Source: Viscum album
Taxonomy: Eukaryota > Streptophyta > Magnoliopsida > Santalales > Viscaceae
DNA: 64,000 nt
Reading direction: 5' to 3'
Assembly: GCA_963277665.1 (NCBI GenBank)
Contig: OY728152.1
Span: 1,187,996,357-1,188,060,356, forward strand
Below are positions 12,801-25,800 of this stretch, one piece after another. Numbering within the stretch: position 1 is the first letter of the stretch; each line of letters begins with the position of its first letter. The position numbers and the translations under genes are program-made. The notes beneath the pieces were generated by a model, which saw only the letters and a program-made list of their open reading frames with translations, was not told where the DNA came from and did no database searches.

Positions 12801-14624
12801 AAGAGGGAGGAGGGTCACTTTTGGAAAGTCTTGAAATGTTACTTTATTATAAAATGGTTTTTGGATTTTAAAGGTCCCACAATGATATATTTCTAGGATA
12901 AGGTGATAAGGGTTATAAATCCACCCAAAAATAGGTTTTTGACAAGTATATGTCTTAGAGTTTACATTATCTTTTCATTTTATTTAAATCGTTCATTAAT
13001 GAGGTAATCACTCCATCATTATGGTGTCAAACAAATTTATTTATTTAATATCTAAAAATTATAAAAAAAATAGCATGATGTAGGAAATATTTTTAGATTT
13101 AAAATGACTATTTATATTCTAAGATATAATTTATGTAAACAAACGTAAATTGTTTTTACTTAGTTGTTACATAGTTTGGATATATTTTCCTTTAAAAAAT
13201 AATATGATAAAAGGTCACTATCACACACAAGTGACTCCATGGGGTCCATAAGTTGGAAAAAGGCATCCCATGGTCGGACATGACACAAAAAAAGGATTTG
13301 GACACATTTTGGGGTCATTTTATAATATGATGATATTATTTTATTACCCTTAACTACCCGATTACTAATTAATCATGATAATTAAAGATAATTGTCGTCG
13401 TTTCTATTCATAATGTCAAAAAACAAAAGAGTCTTAATTAAATAATATGGAAGTTCTGATTAAAAATATGTAATCCATTTTTCTAAATTCCAAACACAAA
13501 AATTTTAATAATTAATTTAAAAATAATTCTCTTTGTCACAACCAAAGATGGGTTTTTAAGAAGTAAAATTTATCAAAAGATTGACTTGTTTTTACATCCA
13601 ATTTAAAAGGGAAGATACTTCCAATGAACAAAATTGTATTAAGTTATAAAAAAATAATTCAATTACACTTTAAAACCAATTAGGATAACAATCTAACTAT
13701 ATAATTAAATTAGATGAAAAAGTAGTTTTGAAATAAAATGCAGTATTTTTCACTATTCATTAAAAATGAACATTTTTCAGAAAAATACCAAAAAATTTAT
13801 CCAATGTAAATTTGATATTAAAAATTCAAAAATGGTTTCCATTTTACCAAATTCAAGACACATAATTTTAATTAATTAATTTTATAATTAATTCCCACGG
13901 TCAATACAAATAGTGTGTTTTTATGAAACAATATTTATCAAAAGATTGACATTTGTTTATGTCCAATTTCAAAGTGAAATTAATTCTAATGAACACTTTT
14001 GGATTAAATGGTAAAAATAGATTTCAACTTATCTTTAAACCCGATTAAAAATATAATATAACCATATAAATAAATTATATTAAAAGGAGTTTTTGGATTA
14101 AAATGTAGCATTTTCACTATTCATTAAAAAATGAACTTTATCGGAAAAATAACAAAAACTTAGACAAAGTAAATTTTGATGTCCCAATTCTAAAGAAGGA
14201 TTTTATTTTGTCAAATATAACATATAAAATTGACAAAAAGTAGTTTTAAAAAGGGTTCTCCATCAAAAGGTTGTTAATTGACCTTTTAAAGAACATTATA
14301 ATATTTATGCTTAAAATCAAATTCTTTTCTTATTTTAAGCCTCTAAATTTTATCGGATAAATGTAAAAATATTTAACAAACATATATAATCATTTTTTAG
14401 TTAGTTCTATACATTCATGTTATTACAACGGCTAGTCGTTAACTACCATTTAAAATAATATTATTATATTATTAGTGTGCAACGTAAGATTTCAAAGGAA
14501 CTCATTGTTGCATACTGGGTACTCCATCAAACATAACATTCCCTTTAAAGTAGTATTAAAATTTTATTCATAAATATTAATAAATTTGAAAATGTTATAT
14601 TCTATATTTACCTAGGATGTTAAA
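9838..14624 (-). repeat. T1 5' LTR (right copy, 4787 bp)
   Basis: Collinear with 2696-7491 along its length, with small indels. The terminal sequence at 14615-14624 matches the other LTR except that the expected final CA (plus-strand view) is AA, a point change. The 190-bp phased cores are at 10923, 11112, 11312, 11502 and about 11692, and the TATA box is at 12793-12803. This copy would have driven the element's transcript leftward. It has no convincing coding content. Confidence 0.9.
12793..12803 (-). promoter_or_regulatory. TATA box of T1 5' LTR
   Basis: The minus strand reads CTTATAAAAGG, identical to the left LTR box. It is the likely start region for the T1 genomic transcript. Confidence 0.6.
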
Positions 14625-14629
14625 CTGGC
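14625..14629. repeat. T1 target-site duplication, right copy (CTGGC)
   Basis: Exact match to 2691-2695. The base pattern beyond it resumes the G1 gag reading frame region. Confidence 0.85.
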
Positions 14630-15290
14630 TACTATAAAAACTAAAGCTCCAGCCAAACCTTTCTTCCTAGATGTGTCTGCCTTAGTTAAAGATGACTTGT
14701 AAACTACCACTAAAAATGTTAGAATGTACCTGAGCATCAATATCTACCAAATATAAATCCTAATTCTAAACTCAAACCTTGTAGATATAATGTACTCATT
14801 AGTGAAAATCTCGGGTTCCACATGCACCAACTCTATAAAATTAATAGAATGCTGCAAAATCGTACTCTCCTCAGGCTCCAAGGTTAGAAACTCTCAGTTA
14901 TTTTCCATATGTAACATCTCAGCATAAAACTTTTAGATAAATATTATCATAAATAATCCCAGGTACGGTACTACTGCAACATATATTTCATAATAGAGTC
15001 CCACCATCATCTTCCTAGTTCACTGAGAACATACATGGAAAAACCCACCTCTGACCCTTCAAGAGTCTTTAAGAAGTTAAAGATATTCTTTATCTTATTA
15101 ACCAACTCCTCATAATCCTATAATACCTTGTAACAAAAAACAAAGGTGGAATCTTCTTTGTAAAATAAAATTCATGATCCACTACACATCTTGGATTCCC
15201 AGCACCCACATGACCCAGAGTATGAATGGTGTTGATAATTATTCAACAAATAAAGTGTCCATTAGAGGATTTTCTTGTAGATCATGTCTC
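14630..15290 (-). pseudogene. gag: G1 gag capsid relic
   Basis: Across frameshifts the minus strand reads ELGR then WWDSIMKYMLQ (near 15000) and YRTWDYL. A longer readable block follows: FYAEMLHMENN, EFLTLEPEE, HSINFIELVHVEPEIFTNEY and FEFRI. The Trp pair, the (E)FL-x-L block and the F-x-EL-x-P block are the usual anchors of the plant retrotransposon gag capsid domain. It runs up to the T1 insertion, and the pol half continues at 2690. It is non-functional. Confidence 0.7.
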
Positions 15291-16009
15291 ATATAATATG
15301 CCCTCATATTTAAAAAGATATCTTATTAGAGTTATTGTCTAATAAATACAATATAATATACAATTATATCATGATCACATTCCAAAATTTTAGATCCACT
15401 TTTATAATTCCAACCAATGATTTAAAATAGAAAGAATTTAAACAAATTGTGAATTCAACCAATAAAATATAACAATTAATAAATAATAGGTCAACTTAAA
15501 TAAACATCCCATAATTTTAATTCAAATAAAATAAATTCCAAAGTATCATGCCTAGTAAAATTCCATAATAACCCAGGATTACTTGGATTCAAACAAGTAA
15601 GTGAGCTAGTCATTCCCCTTTTCAACACCTTCTATCATAATTTTGATAGTCTAAACTGCTGTCTACCCAAGAAATATAACCAAAATTAGGTAGTGTTAAA
15701 ACACTTCAAGATTATAATTTTCCTCTTATATAAATTTTTAATAGTCTAACCCAAGTCAACCAAACCATATACCTGAGTCTTCCAACAGGTGGTGAGGTGA
15801 ATCCAAAAAATAGAACAATTATTGAATATTGTGAAATAAGACATACAATAAGATTACTATACTGAAGAATAAATAAAAAACGATCTATAAAATCCTTTAA
15901 AAAAATTATACACTACAATGTACGAAAAATCAAGAACAATAAGTATTCATGTTACCAATAGTCACCTCTAAAACAACTTGTACCGAAGTTAGTGATAATA
16001 AGAGAATTT
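15291..16009. other. Probable G1 gag N-terminus and leader, unreadable
   Basis: AT-rich with no open frame of note on either strand. By position it should hold the start of the G1 gag and its untranslated leader, but no motif confirms this. Confidence 0.3.
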
Positions 16010-16023
16010 GTCATGATACAAGA
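16010..16023 (-). other. Possible G1 primer-binding site
   Basis: The minus strand reads CTTGTATCATGA. With one G-to-T change it resembles TTGGTATCAGA, the same change seen in the T2 PBS. It lies about 1 kb upstream of the G1 capsid Trp motif, similar to the ~0.9 kb in G2. Only one short match supports it. Confidence 0.3.
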
Positions 16024-16025
16024 TT

Positions 16026-18500
16026 CCCTTCTATTTAACCAAATCCTGCAATACAAAATATAAAACATACCAAAGGAAAAAGGTAGGGTTTGATCACAAT
16101 GTTCATTAGGATACCACCATAAATTATATAAAGGTATAATATCAATAATGAAACAGATCTAGATTTTAAAACATAATCATTTTTATAAACATTTTCATAA
16201 ATCCATGCCTATTTCTAAAACATTTTCTATTTTGTTTTCAAAAAATCCTTTAATATTCTCAAAAACTAGAAATATGATAATTAGAAGTGATAAAACAAGA
16301 AATAATACCCATTAATCATAAGTTAATCAAGTAAACATACATCTTTGAAATACCATCATGTGATGTCATGTGAAACAACCACATATAAAACCCTATTAGC
16401 AACAATCCGTGATAAAAACAATCATGTGATAAATAACCATAAATGAAAAATTATCACATATTTTCCCTATAAAATTGGAATATGTATTATACACTAGAGA
16501 TACTAAATAGTAATAACATTGGATCCAACCAAAATCAACTCCTTATATAGTACACCAATATCCCAAACGTTTCCTCCTATTGGTTCCACACACACTAAGG
16601 CTACCTATGTCTATTTCCAAATGCACCAAAGGTTCCCAATGTTACAATTTCCAAAATACATCTCAAAACCATGATCACTATTTCATAAAAAAAATTAAAT
16701 CTATGAATATATGCTTCAGTTTCTGAAATCCTATCTTCAAATCAAAAAAACATGTCTTCATAGAAAACCCCCTTTTTGAATACATTTTCTATCCAATAAA
16801 TACTTTGAAAGAATATATGACATCTATTAAATTAATAATCCAATGTAATTTCTCAATAAAGATAATAAATTCATCAAATTAACTAATTGTATAGAAACAC
16901 CTACCCTAAAATAGTTTAATCCTATCCTCCTTCGACAATAGGGATTGGAAACTATGAGATCTACCTTTGAAAGATAAGGAATGAAAGGAAACTATAAATG
17001 GTCTATAGAAGACACTGTATGATCATGAATCTAAAACCTAACCATGGAAAACGAGATATCCATGACCAATGTAAATAAAAACTAGAAGGAATACGTTCTC
17101 ATAGAGGTTCACTGCAAAACCCCAAAAGTTTTATCACCAAATGAAACAATCCAGAAGGGAGGGAATCATCCAAAACCTCATAGGGTGGGCTCTGGGATTA
17201 TATGGAGAGTCTTAATAGCTAAATGAAATGATAAACACTCATATAGTTCCCTAAAAACCATATCTCATGATATTTACATGGTCTTTAATCAAATTTCATG
17301 TTGTTTATTCCATAGAAGCTGGTAACTTTGAAAAAAGCATCCCTTTTTCATAAAAACAAGATTTTATCCATTATATGATGTGAAACCAATACACAGTGTG
17401 TAAAATTTTTATTCCATGAACTCTTTTCATGTAATATTCCTTGTGACCATTAAATGTCCTTTGAATCTTTTGCATGGGGTTCAATCACCCAGTAGATAGA
17501 AAATAGGTCACTTTCCAGCAAAAAAACACAAAAGAACCAGGGATGTTCTCTGAACTTTGGGATAAGACCTCAATACCATTAACACATTTATATATGGACT
17601 CCGTTAATTCAAATAATCATAAATACATAGAATTTACGTCATTTTCCCTATAAAAGGATCTTCATCCCTGAGAATCTTGCAAATGTACCCAAAAAATGAT
17701 GATAAAAAAATCATAGACAAGGGAGTACGTGAACAGTGTAACTTAGTGTTACATTACCACTAATAGATTAATATAAAAATAGAGAACTTATAATACATAA
17801 TGAAGTTTAGTTCAATACATTATTATTACTAAATCTATAGTAAATTTGTAGTTAATCCTACACTAGGATTTGTTAAGGATTCAATAATATTTTTGGAATC
17901 AAAAAGTGAGTCCCGAAATATGAGATAATTATCACACCTAAATGGTGTGTGGATATTGAGATTCCATGAACTCAATGAGAATATATTCTAATGTGTGTTA
18001 GGTGAAATATAGATGGAAAACTACATTTTAAAATCATATCCATTGTGATTAACACATCAACACATTTTAAATGATACTAAAATCATAGTTTTTTTCAAAA
18101 ACAATTATTTTTACCATCATGTGAATCAATATACGATAAAAGTAATTATTCTGATAAGGTCTTCCGTGTGATGTTTCACTAACATGTAATATTAAATATG
18201 TTTGTTCAAACTATATGACTCCAAATCCCTTTTTTGAGATCCATTTTATCTAAAAATATTTAACCACATTGTTCATTATCATTACATAATAAGCCATCAT
18301 GACATGTCAAAAACCTTTGTTTCACAAACCCAGTTACTCCACAACAGTGATGGAACAAGGCAAATTTTCAACATTTTATAGGATATAACACCAAAAAACT
18401 GGAGGATGTTATCAGTAACTTATCACCTCTGGTGGAAAGTACTGAACATTCTTATGAAATAATATAATCTCAATGGAATAATTCACACCTTCAAGGTAGC
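16026..18500 (-). repeat. Possible decayed 5' LTR of G1
   Basis: Inferred from position only. It begins after the candidate PBS and holds a TATA-like CATATAAT followed by CCCAGAGCCCACCC on the minus strand (17197-17204), a context resembling the G2 promoter (TATAAACCCACCC). The TATA-to-PBS distance is about 1.2 kb against 1.3 kb in G2. The partner LTR lies outside the window, so the boundaries, especially the right one, are guesses. No coding sequence is seen. Confidence 0.3.
17197..17204 (-). promoter_or_regulatory. TATA-like element, possible G1 LTR promoter
   Basis: CATATAAT on the minus strand is followed within a few bases by CCCAGAGCCCACCC. It is similar in context to the G2 LTR TATA box. 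Confidence 0.25.
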
Positions 18501-18555
18501 ATAGGAAAGACTCAATGTGATGAAGCCTCACTAATCACCCAGTCACTCATGGGCT

Positions 18556-18777
18556 ATGAGTGAGCATGTATCATCATTGACCACCTTCATCCAAAATAGA
18601 GGGATATGTTTAGAGCAAGCATATCCCCATCATCTATACTATCATTTGGTAGATTATGAGGGTGATCAATTCCATGATACTTCCCAGAATCTATCTATGA
18701 GGGATTCTGATAACTATCATATTTATGAATGCTACATTTTTATATCCCCTCTAGAGCCCATAGAGGATTCCTCCTAG
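18556..18777 (+). pseudogene. Unidentified open stretch, Tyr/His/Ser-rich
   Basis: A 73-codon open frame on the plus strand that I do not recognise. It is rich in Tyr, His, Asp and Ser (for example YHLVDYEGDQFHD and YHIYECYIF). It lies just upstream of a longer coding-like stretch in another frame (18861-19380) of similar composition. Together they look like one decayed gene separated by a frameshift. There is no start context, no domain and no neighbour that says what it was. Confidence 0.3.
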
Positions 18778-18860
18778 GAGATTTCAGCCCTGTCCATACA
18801 AACTACGGTGCCTGAGATCAAATCTCTCAAAGGGAAAAAATCACATAACATGGTAATTAA

Positions 18861-19380
18861 GACCATATTAATTTTATCTATGAGGGATTCCATAAACACA
18901 TCATTATAGGGACTGATGAAAAGGCATATATTATTTCTCAAACTAAAAAAATGTATAAGTATGATTTTGTGGAATCTAAGGAAACATGTCAATATATTAT
19001 AGAATCTTCCAATGAGAAACTAGATATTCTTTCCTATAGTGACAAATCTAATCAGTATATTCTTGTGGAAAATAGAGAATAGGGTTCGGAATATATCTAC
19101 ACTCCCTTAGAAGAGAATGCTTATATCCATGTTCCAAATGAAGAATCCCACTATTATATTCTACCAGCGATTAAGGGATAGTATTATCCCCTTATACATG
19201 TTATAGAGATTTTTCATCATAACCTAGTTGTAATAGTAGAGGACTATTGTCAGTATATTCTGGTGGAAGACATGCGAGAGGACCATATTCATACTCTTAT
19301 CATCAACAAAGCTAGTCAGTTTTATCTCTCGAGTACTCTAAATAGATCTTATACTCGTACTCATATTCTAAAGTATTAAT
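18861..19380 (+). pseudogene. Unidentified decayed coding stretch with two in-frame TAGs
   Basis: One plus-strand frame stays open for about 173 codons with only two TAG stops, which is unusual at this AT content. It is Glu/Tyr/His/Ile-rich and contains an internal repeat: QYILVEN near 19050 and QYILVED near 19255. It ends with SYTRTHILKY and a stop at about 19380. No enzyme or structural domain is recognisable. It could be part of an old retroelement gag or of a degenerate host gene. Confidence 0.35.
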
Positions 19381-20059
19381 GATAAATACTAATGTGGAAT
19401 GAAGGATAATATTAAACTCAAATTCCCCTTGAAATTATTTCACTAGAATATCGCAAAAATAGATTTTGTCATGGCTGCTACCAATGTAAATACTATGTTA
19501 TGTGATAAGTAATATATAGAAGTCTCTTGAGATAATACCTATAAAATTTTTATTTATAGAGGATTTAAATGATATATTATTGGAATAACATTAGGTTATG
19601 ATCCTATTAAATACTAAATGTATTAATATCATTGACATATTCAAGTGGTACCCAGCATGGTGGTGTCTCATATTTTTGTCCTCACCTATAAAAAATCAGA
19701 ATATTCTTATGATAATTAGATATCAATATGTGGATCATATTCTCAATCCAAATTACACTTTCAAGGTATGTTGTAAAATTTTGATGATGGGTCGATAATT
19801 TTCCAAGCATTTCCTGTGCAGGATAGTTTTCCTCAAACTATATAAATCCCATGACTAAGGATCCATATCCATCCTCCAAGTGATGATGATAAATAAGGTC
19901 TTCTTAATGAAAATATAAATGGTAATATAATGAATATATTACTTCCTTGATCAATGAATATTTATATGAGGACCTAAATCACAACTTAAGGGTATCCCAG
20001 CAATCTATGAATTCCTTAAAAAAATAAAGCATCAATGGCTTTGAATTTCATCACTGTGT

Positions 20060-20400
20060 TGTATATTATAGAAACTCTTGAGTTCCTCCTCGTTATACTA
20101 ACCAGGAATCTCTGCCTTACCCAGGTAATATACTTTCAAGGTCCACCCTACTTCAAGGTGTCATGTTTGTATGGGGTTCCTCCTCGTTATGAAAAATATA
20201 AAAAAATTTATTGAAATACATCCTATAGAATTCACTGTGGAGGTCCACCCTACATTAATAGACCACCTTAATTATATGAATAACCACATTTCAAAGAAAA
20301 CCTAAAAATCATTCATTATAAAAGGAATTGAAAAGTTTGTGGTGAACCACACCAATTGGAATTTCATATATAGGTAATTTCTATCTTAGTCCATGGAAAG
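20060..20400 (+). pseudogene. Unidentified proline-rich repeat relic
   Basis: A plus-strand frame reads FQGPPYFKV, YGVPPRYEKYK, then a stop, then GGPPYINRPP. The DNA repeats twice at ~95-100-bp spacing: TTCCTCCTCGTTAT at 20083 and 20177, and GGTCCACCCTAC at 20140 and 20242. This suggests a decayed protein with short Pro-Tyr repeats. Downstream to about 20900 the frames are broken, with fragments such as KKPFWS. The family is not recognised. Confidence 0.3.
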
Positions 20401-20900
20401 TTCATGGAATCAGTCCTTTTCTAAGTTTTCGGTAAACCATTTCTCTATTAATGAAACCAAAGAAGTTTTAAATGTCCACATCTCCTTTGATATGGTGATG
20501 GAGAAGAAACCATTTTGGTCAAATTAGATCAAGTAATTACTCTCTAAATATGACGAAAATTTCATTATTGTGTGGAAAGATCTATCCAAAGTTAATATGT
20601 TGATGATTTTATATCCCATAGATACAAATATTTGTATTCTAATGTACATTCAACATGATTTCAGACATCATCTTCACTTGAATCTGTAGTAATCTCTCTA
20701 CTATATCCATAAAAAAAACTTATCATATAGTGATTACGTTTACCCATTCAAGGAGCTAACCATGATAAATTTAAAGATCAATATACCTTCCCTTCAAGAT
20801 TCCTAAAATCATGAATAAGGAAGGTGATATGATGACCTATAATAAGTATACCTATATAAAATAAAGGTTCTTCTTGAAAAAATCACAAATGACCCATAAA

Positions 20901-22844
20901 ATTTTCATATTAGGTAATGGTAAAATATTAACCCCTACACCTCCACCAAGTTAATAGAATATACAATAAACTATGGGATCACTACTAGTAGTGGTATTTC
21001 TATAGGCTATGTGTTAGGCCTATCATAAGAATAAGCTATTTTTTATATCTAGTAGAATCCTAAATTCAATAAAGATAAATAATGGTTTATGATATCTGGG
21101 ATAACCATCAACCAGATCCTAGATCTAGATTTTATGAATTACTAACTTCTGAACAATCTATATAAATTAAATCCCAAAATCTAATACCCCAAGATTTTAT
21201 AATCTATTGTTCCTTTAAATTAAAAAAACTATTCTAACCATATTGGTTCACACTAACCAGTGAACTAAATTGATCCAAAAATAATTTTTTTAGATATAAT
21301 ATTAGAATACATGGTAACCAGTAATACATTATATGAATTCTATATGAAACAATTTTCCAAAAATTTTATGTGTAATAAAACTTCAAGATGTTAAAATACA
21401 ATTAACAAGTAATAATTTTCCCCTTTGTTTGTATTGATGATTGTAACCTCGATTACAACTATAGAAATATGGAAATAAATAATATATATAACAGATGTGT
21501 TGAAATATAAGTAAATGAATATGATGAATTATTATAAGAAAATATATAAGGAATAATATAGGAATGAAATTTTACCATTATACTTATAGTTATTATAATT
21601 ATGATTGTTGCATATATGTTCACTAGAAATATGGTTGATGAAAATACTATCAATAGATATATGTGGTAATTGGATTTGCACGTAACTTATTTTTATATTG
21701 TTGGTGTTTATATTTTTTTAAAGATTAAAAATAATTTAATTCAAGAAGGAATTAAAATGATAATATCCAATTAAAAAATCATTAAAAATAAATTTTTTAG
21801 GCATTATATTTTATTGTTTTTGTTATTATTGTTATATAAATAAGGATTAAATGTATTTAAAAAATTAAAAGACACATTTTAATACCTTGGTATTGTTATA
21901 TTAATATTTCTACAATATGGGTAAAAAAACATTTGTAGAAATTGGATAAATTTAATTAACGTTAAAAAGGATATTTTTCAATGAATTGTTTTTTAGTTGT
22001 TGTATATTTTCAACATGATAAATTAAATGGACCATTGTTTAATTATGAATAAAATGTCAGGATTCAATGAAAAAAACTCTATATTAACACTCAATTAATC
22101 ATTTATTGGTTTGAAATTGGATTAAGAATACATAATGTTTAAATATTTATTATTATGTGAAGAAAAATTTATATATTTGATGCGTTAATTTTAATATTAA
22201 ATCTCACGTATTGATATATTAAATGAGGATGAAATTATTAACAAAATTCTATCATCAAATAAAAATTGTGTATGGTGTTCATATTCATTTTTATGAAAAT
22301 AAATTAAATTTAAGTGGTAAAATTTTTTTACAATGGTAAATGTAAAATGAGGTATAAATGGGTTGAACAATGTGATAATGGAATAAAATATCAAAATACC
22401 CTATCTATAATTTTTTTATGTGGAATTTCATGACCAAAATGAATCCCAACTTCATTAATGTCAACTTTTTCTCCACTTTCTATTCAAATTAATAACATTT
22501 TTCCTTATAAAATGAATATTTATAGAAATTATACATAAAACTCACAAATAAATGAACCCCTATTCAAGACCTCCCAAATCACTCTAGCCACTAAATTTCC
22601 ACTTGAATCTATGACCATTTCCCTACTTATAAATACATCATAGTATTTTTATAAATTTTATTTCAATAATGGAGTCTTAAGTCCTTCATTTCATATGAAA
22701 CCATATCAAGGAGGAGTTAACTCATAAATTATGTATCTAAGTTCTTATTTATATTTTTCAATTACCATGTCTTATCCACTCTTTTAAAATCTTATTATCC
22801 ATGTTAATAATTTTATATTAAAATAGTTTTTAATTTGATAAAAT
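20901..22844. other. AT-rich sequence without recognisable features
   Basis: Many A/T runs and several short open frames on both strands, such as 21459-21653 (-) and 22197-22394 (-), whose Ile/Phe/Tyr-rich translations are what very AT-rich DNA gives by chance. Nothing here can be assigned. The T2 LTR begins at 22845. Confidence 0.5.
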
Positions 22845-25800
22845 TATGATGATGCCTTGGATCCTCACTCATGATCCCAGTTCCATAAACCCATTCTTTT
22901 CATATTGGATTTTATACAAACTATTCATTCACTGACATAACATTCCAATAAGTACATGACATAAACAAAAATTATGCATTACATATATTCGCAAGACATT
23001 TTTTATTTATAGATTTACATAATTATGATAAATCATAAACTAATAAATCCTATGTCTTTATCAACTAATGAAAACTTTTCCACTTTAAAGAACTAATAAA
23101 CATATAAATATCCTTAAACATATTCCACAAATTCTATACACAAGATTGCATGTTAGACATATCATTTGTACTGTTATTCCTCATAACCTAGGTAAATGGA
23201 AAAATAAGAGGGGTGAGCTTAAATTATAAAAAATAGAAAACATACATTAAGAAAATCATTGAATAATCATGGAATATGTTTTATAGTAAGAATGTGTAAA
23301 AATATTACTGTAGGAGTATGCAATCATTATAATTCCCTAATAAATTGAATCTAAGAGTATAATATATCTATGGATAGCAATGAAAATATATAAATCACAT
23401 TGAAAAAATAATTTATAATCTATTATTTTATGGTTTATAATTCTTAACATCAAAATAATGTTGTGAAGGCCATTTTCTAAGACAGTATTCTAATATTGGG
23501 AGAGGTATGCATCAAAACCCAAGTTTTTTTTCTCATGTGACTTATAAATGCATTAAGGGTATATATAATGTTAGGATCCACCCATAACATGTTAAATTCC
23601 AATTAATTCACTAAAATATAAAAAGATATATTTCATACCATTCCCTATAGAACCTATATCACAATAAAAAGATGATAATTTGTATAATGAAAAATAAAAA
23701 ATTTCAATACATAATCAACCTATATTAGTAGTTAATAATCATCATGAATGTAAATAATTTTTACCATGTCATTAAAAGGGATAATTTCATCATAATCTGT
23801 CTAGGAAAAGAAGGTGGATAATGAAAAAATACATATTCAACATTCTAATAATCGTCATTATTCTAATAACAACATACAGAATGATAATAATTTTCTTAAT
23901 GTCTTTACAAAAAATATTCTTTCTAGGTGGACATCTTCCATTATGAATGATACAAAATTTTATGTTCGTACTTCATATGGAAATGTTTATATAGCTAAGT
24001 AAATACAAGAAAAATGTGATCAAAATAAATATAGATAAATATAGTGAATGTTTTCAAAATATATATATATATCCTTACAATTGAAACCTAGAATAAAGTT
24101 TATATAGATTATAAATGTCCTGGAAAATGAATTATTGAATGATACCCCCCAAGAAGAGATTGAGAAATAGATTATTTAGTGATATAGTTCCATTCCCCTG
24201 AAATATGAATATTTATTATAGTAAAAAATTAATCAAAAAACATATTAGGCTAAATTTTTTGAAATTTAAAAGGTAAATGTAAGTTAAAATATGAAAGTTA
24301 TTTTAAAACAAAATTCATTTTTATGTAAAATACAATTTTATGGATCCCTTACAGTTTTATGTTTCTAAGTAGAAATGAAAAATCCTTAAAAAACATTACT
24401 TTTAAAAAAAATTATCAATAATATTTCCTTGAAATGTTAAAAATTATATCATTCAGAAATTATGAATGGAAGAAAAATACTATAAATTTGAATTAAAAAA
24501 AATCCTTTTTTCAAAACTCACATTAATGAAATAATGAAAAAATATTATTTCTTGTATCAATATTTATTTTTCAAATAAAGTTATATAAATTACTGTAAAA
24601 CAAAATATTATTTAGGGAGAACCCATGAATGTGATAAATAAGTTGATGATGAAATAGTATATCTCAAGGAAAGGAGTCCAGAATGATAAATATATATATT
24701 GAAATGATAAATATTTAAAAAATTGATTTTATATTTTATGAATTTCAATAACTAAAATACTGAATAATATAATAATATTTTGGAATAACCTAATTTATAT
24801 GAAAAAACTACAAGAGAAATGATCGTAACTCAATGAATGGAAATTGAGATAACAAAAAGCCTTAAAATTCGGGTAACAACTAGGTCAACAACCACTTGAT
24901 GAAAAGGAACTTATTTGTATTATTATTTTCCAAGAGAAAAATTATTATAAATATATATATTTGGTAATTTAATAATATATCTAAATGAAATCATGGGGAA
25001 TGTCATAGAAATTCTCATCAAGTTAATGTTTGAGAAAAAAGCGTCTTTGCGGCCTAAGTGACATTTTAATAAAAACCTCTTGTAAGGGGTATATTTTAAT
25101 TAAACATATAGTAAAATTATTAAAATATAATTATTTATATTATACCTCAAATATATATTACATACACCATATAAATTAAATTAGGATAAAAAATCCAAAC
25201 ATGTATCGAAGAGATAAATTTGTGATGAAAACTCGTACGAATTGAGAAACAATTTAATCAAAACCCTTGAAAGAGAGGGCTTGTAATTGAACATAAAATA
25301 CCATGATTAATATATTAAACATGAAATTATATTTAAAAAATGGATTATATACACCACACTAATCAAATTAGGTTCATAATTCTAAACATGTCTCGGATAA
25401 ATGAATTTTCCATGAAAACCCATATTGTGTTCCAAATTCATTCTGTCCATGCACATTACATACTAAGTAATAAAAGTTTGATTATTATATAATATATTTG
25501 GGAAATAATTAATCTATATTTCATTTAATTTAGACATTTTATTATCAAATTTTAGTTATAATCAAAAAAAATTGTGTTTTCTTGAATTTTTAATTAGTGT
25601 CGGCTTATTTTGGTTATTTTCACAATCGATGATGATATTTTAATAATAATATAAATATGTAATATTATAATTACCAGAAAAAGAACTAATATTCAATTTA
25701 TTTCTAACATATAATATTATTATTATTTGAGTTTATATTGACATTAATGTTATATTTTTATTGTGTTGTTCAAGTAAGTGGTCATACTAACCCCAAACAT

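Larger units (their letters stand above)
2696..14624 (-). mobile_element. T1: complete non-autonomous large-LTR element (LARD/TR-GAG type)
   Basis: Two direct repeats, 2696-7491 and 9838-14624, are about 92-93% identical in a 190-base sample. They flank a 2346-base interior and are bounded by the CTGGC duplication. On the minus strand the order is 5' LTR (right), tRNA-iMet PBS, a short gag remnant with zinc knuckles, non-coding sequence, PPT, 3' LTR (left). No protease, RT, RNase H or integrase is present, so mobilisation would have needed proteins from another element. Known plant LARDs and TR-GAG elements have this plan. The LTRs make up about 80% of the element. T1 inserted into gag-pol of G1. 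Confidence 0.88.

Noticed and set aside
17652..17661. CTATAAAAGG as a host promoter TATA box
   Set aside because: A good match, but no coding sequence, leader or conserved partner lies downstream within reach; probably chance or part of an old LTR.
20400..20900. An endogenous pararetrovirus or Ogre-like polyprotein
   Set aside because: No RT, protease or movement-protein motif could be found in any frame; the impression came from Pro/Tyr-rich and Trp-containing fragments only.
24058..24073. AT microsatellite, and similar TA runs near 27129 and 12320
   Set aside because: Short TA runs are expected in DNA this AT-rich; no array of useful length.
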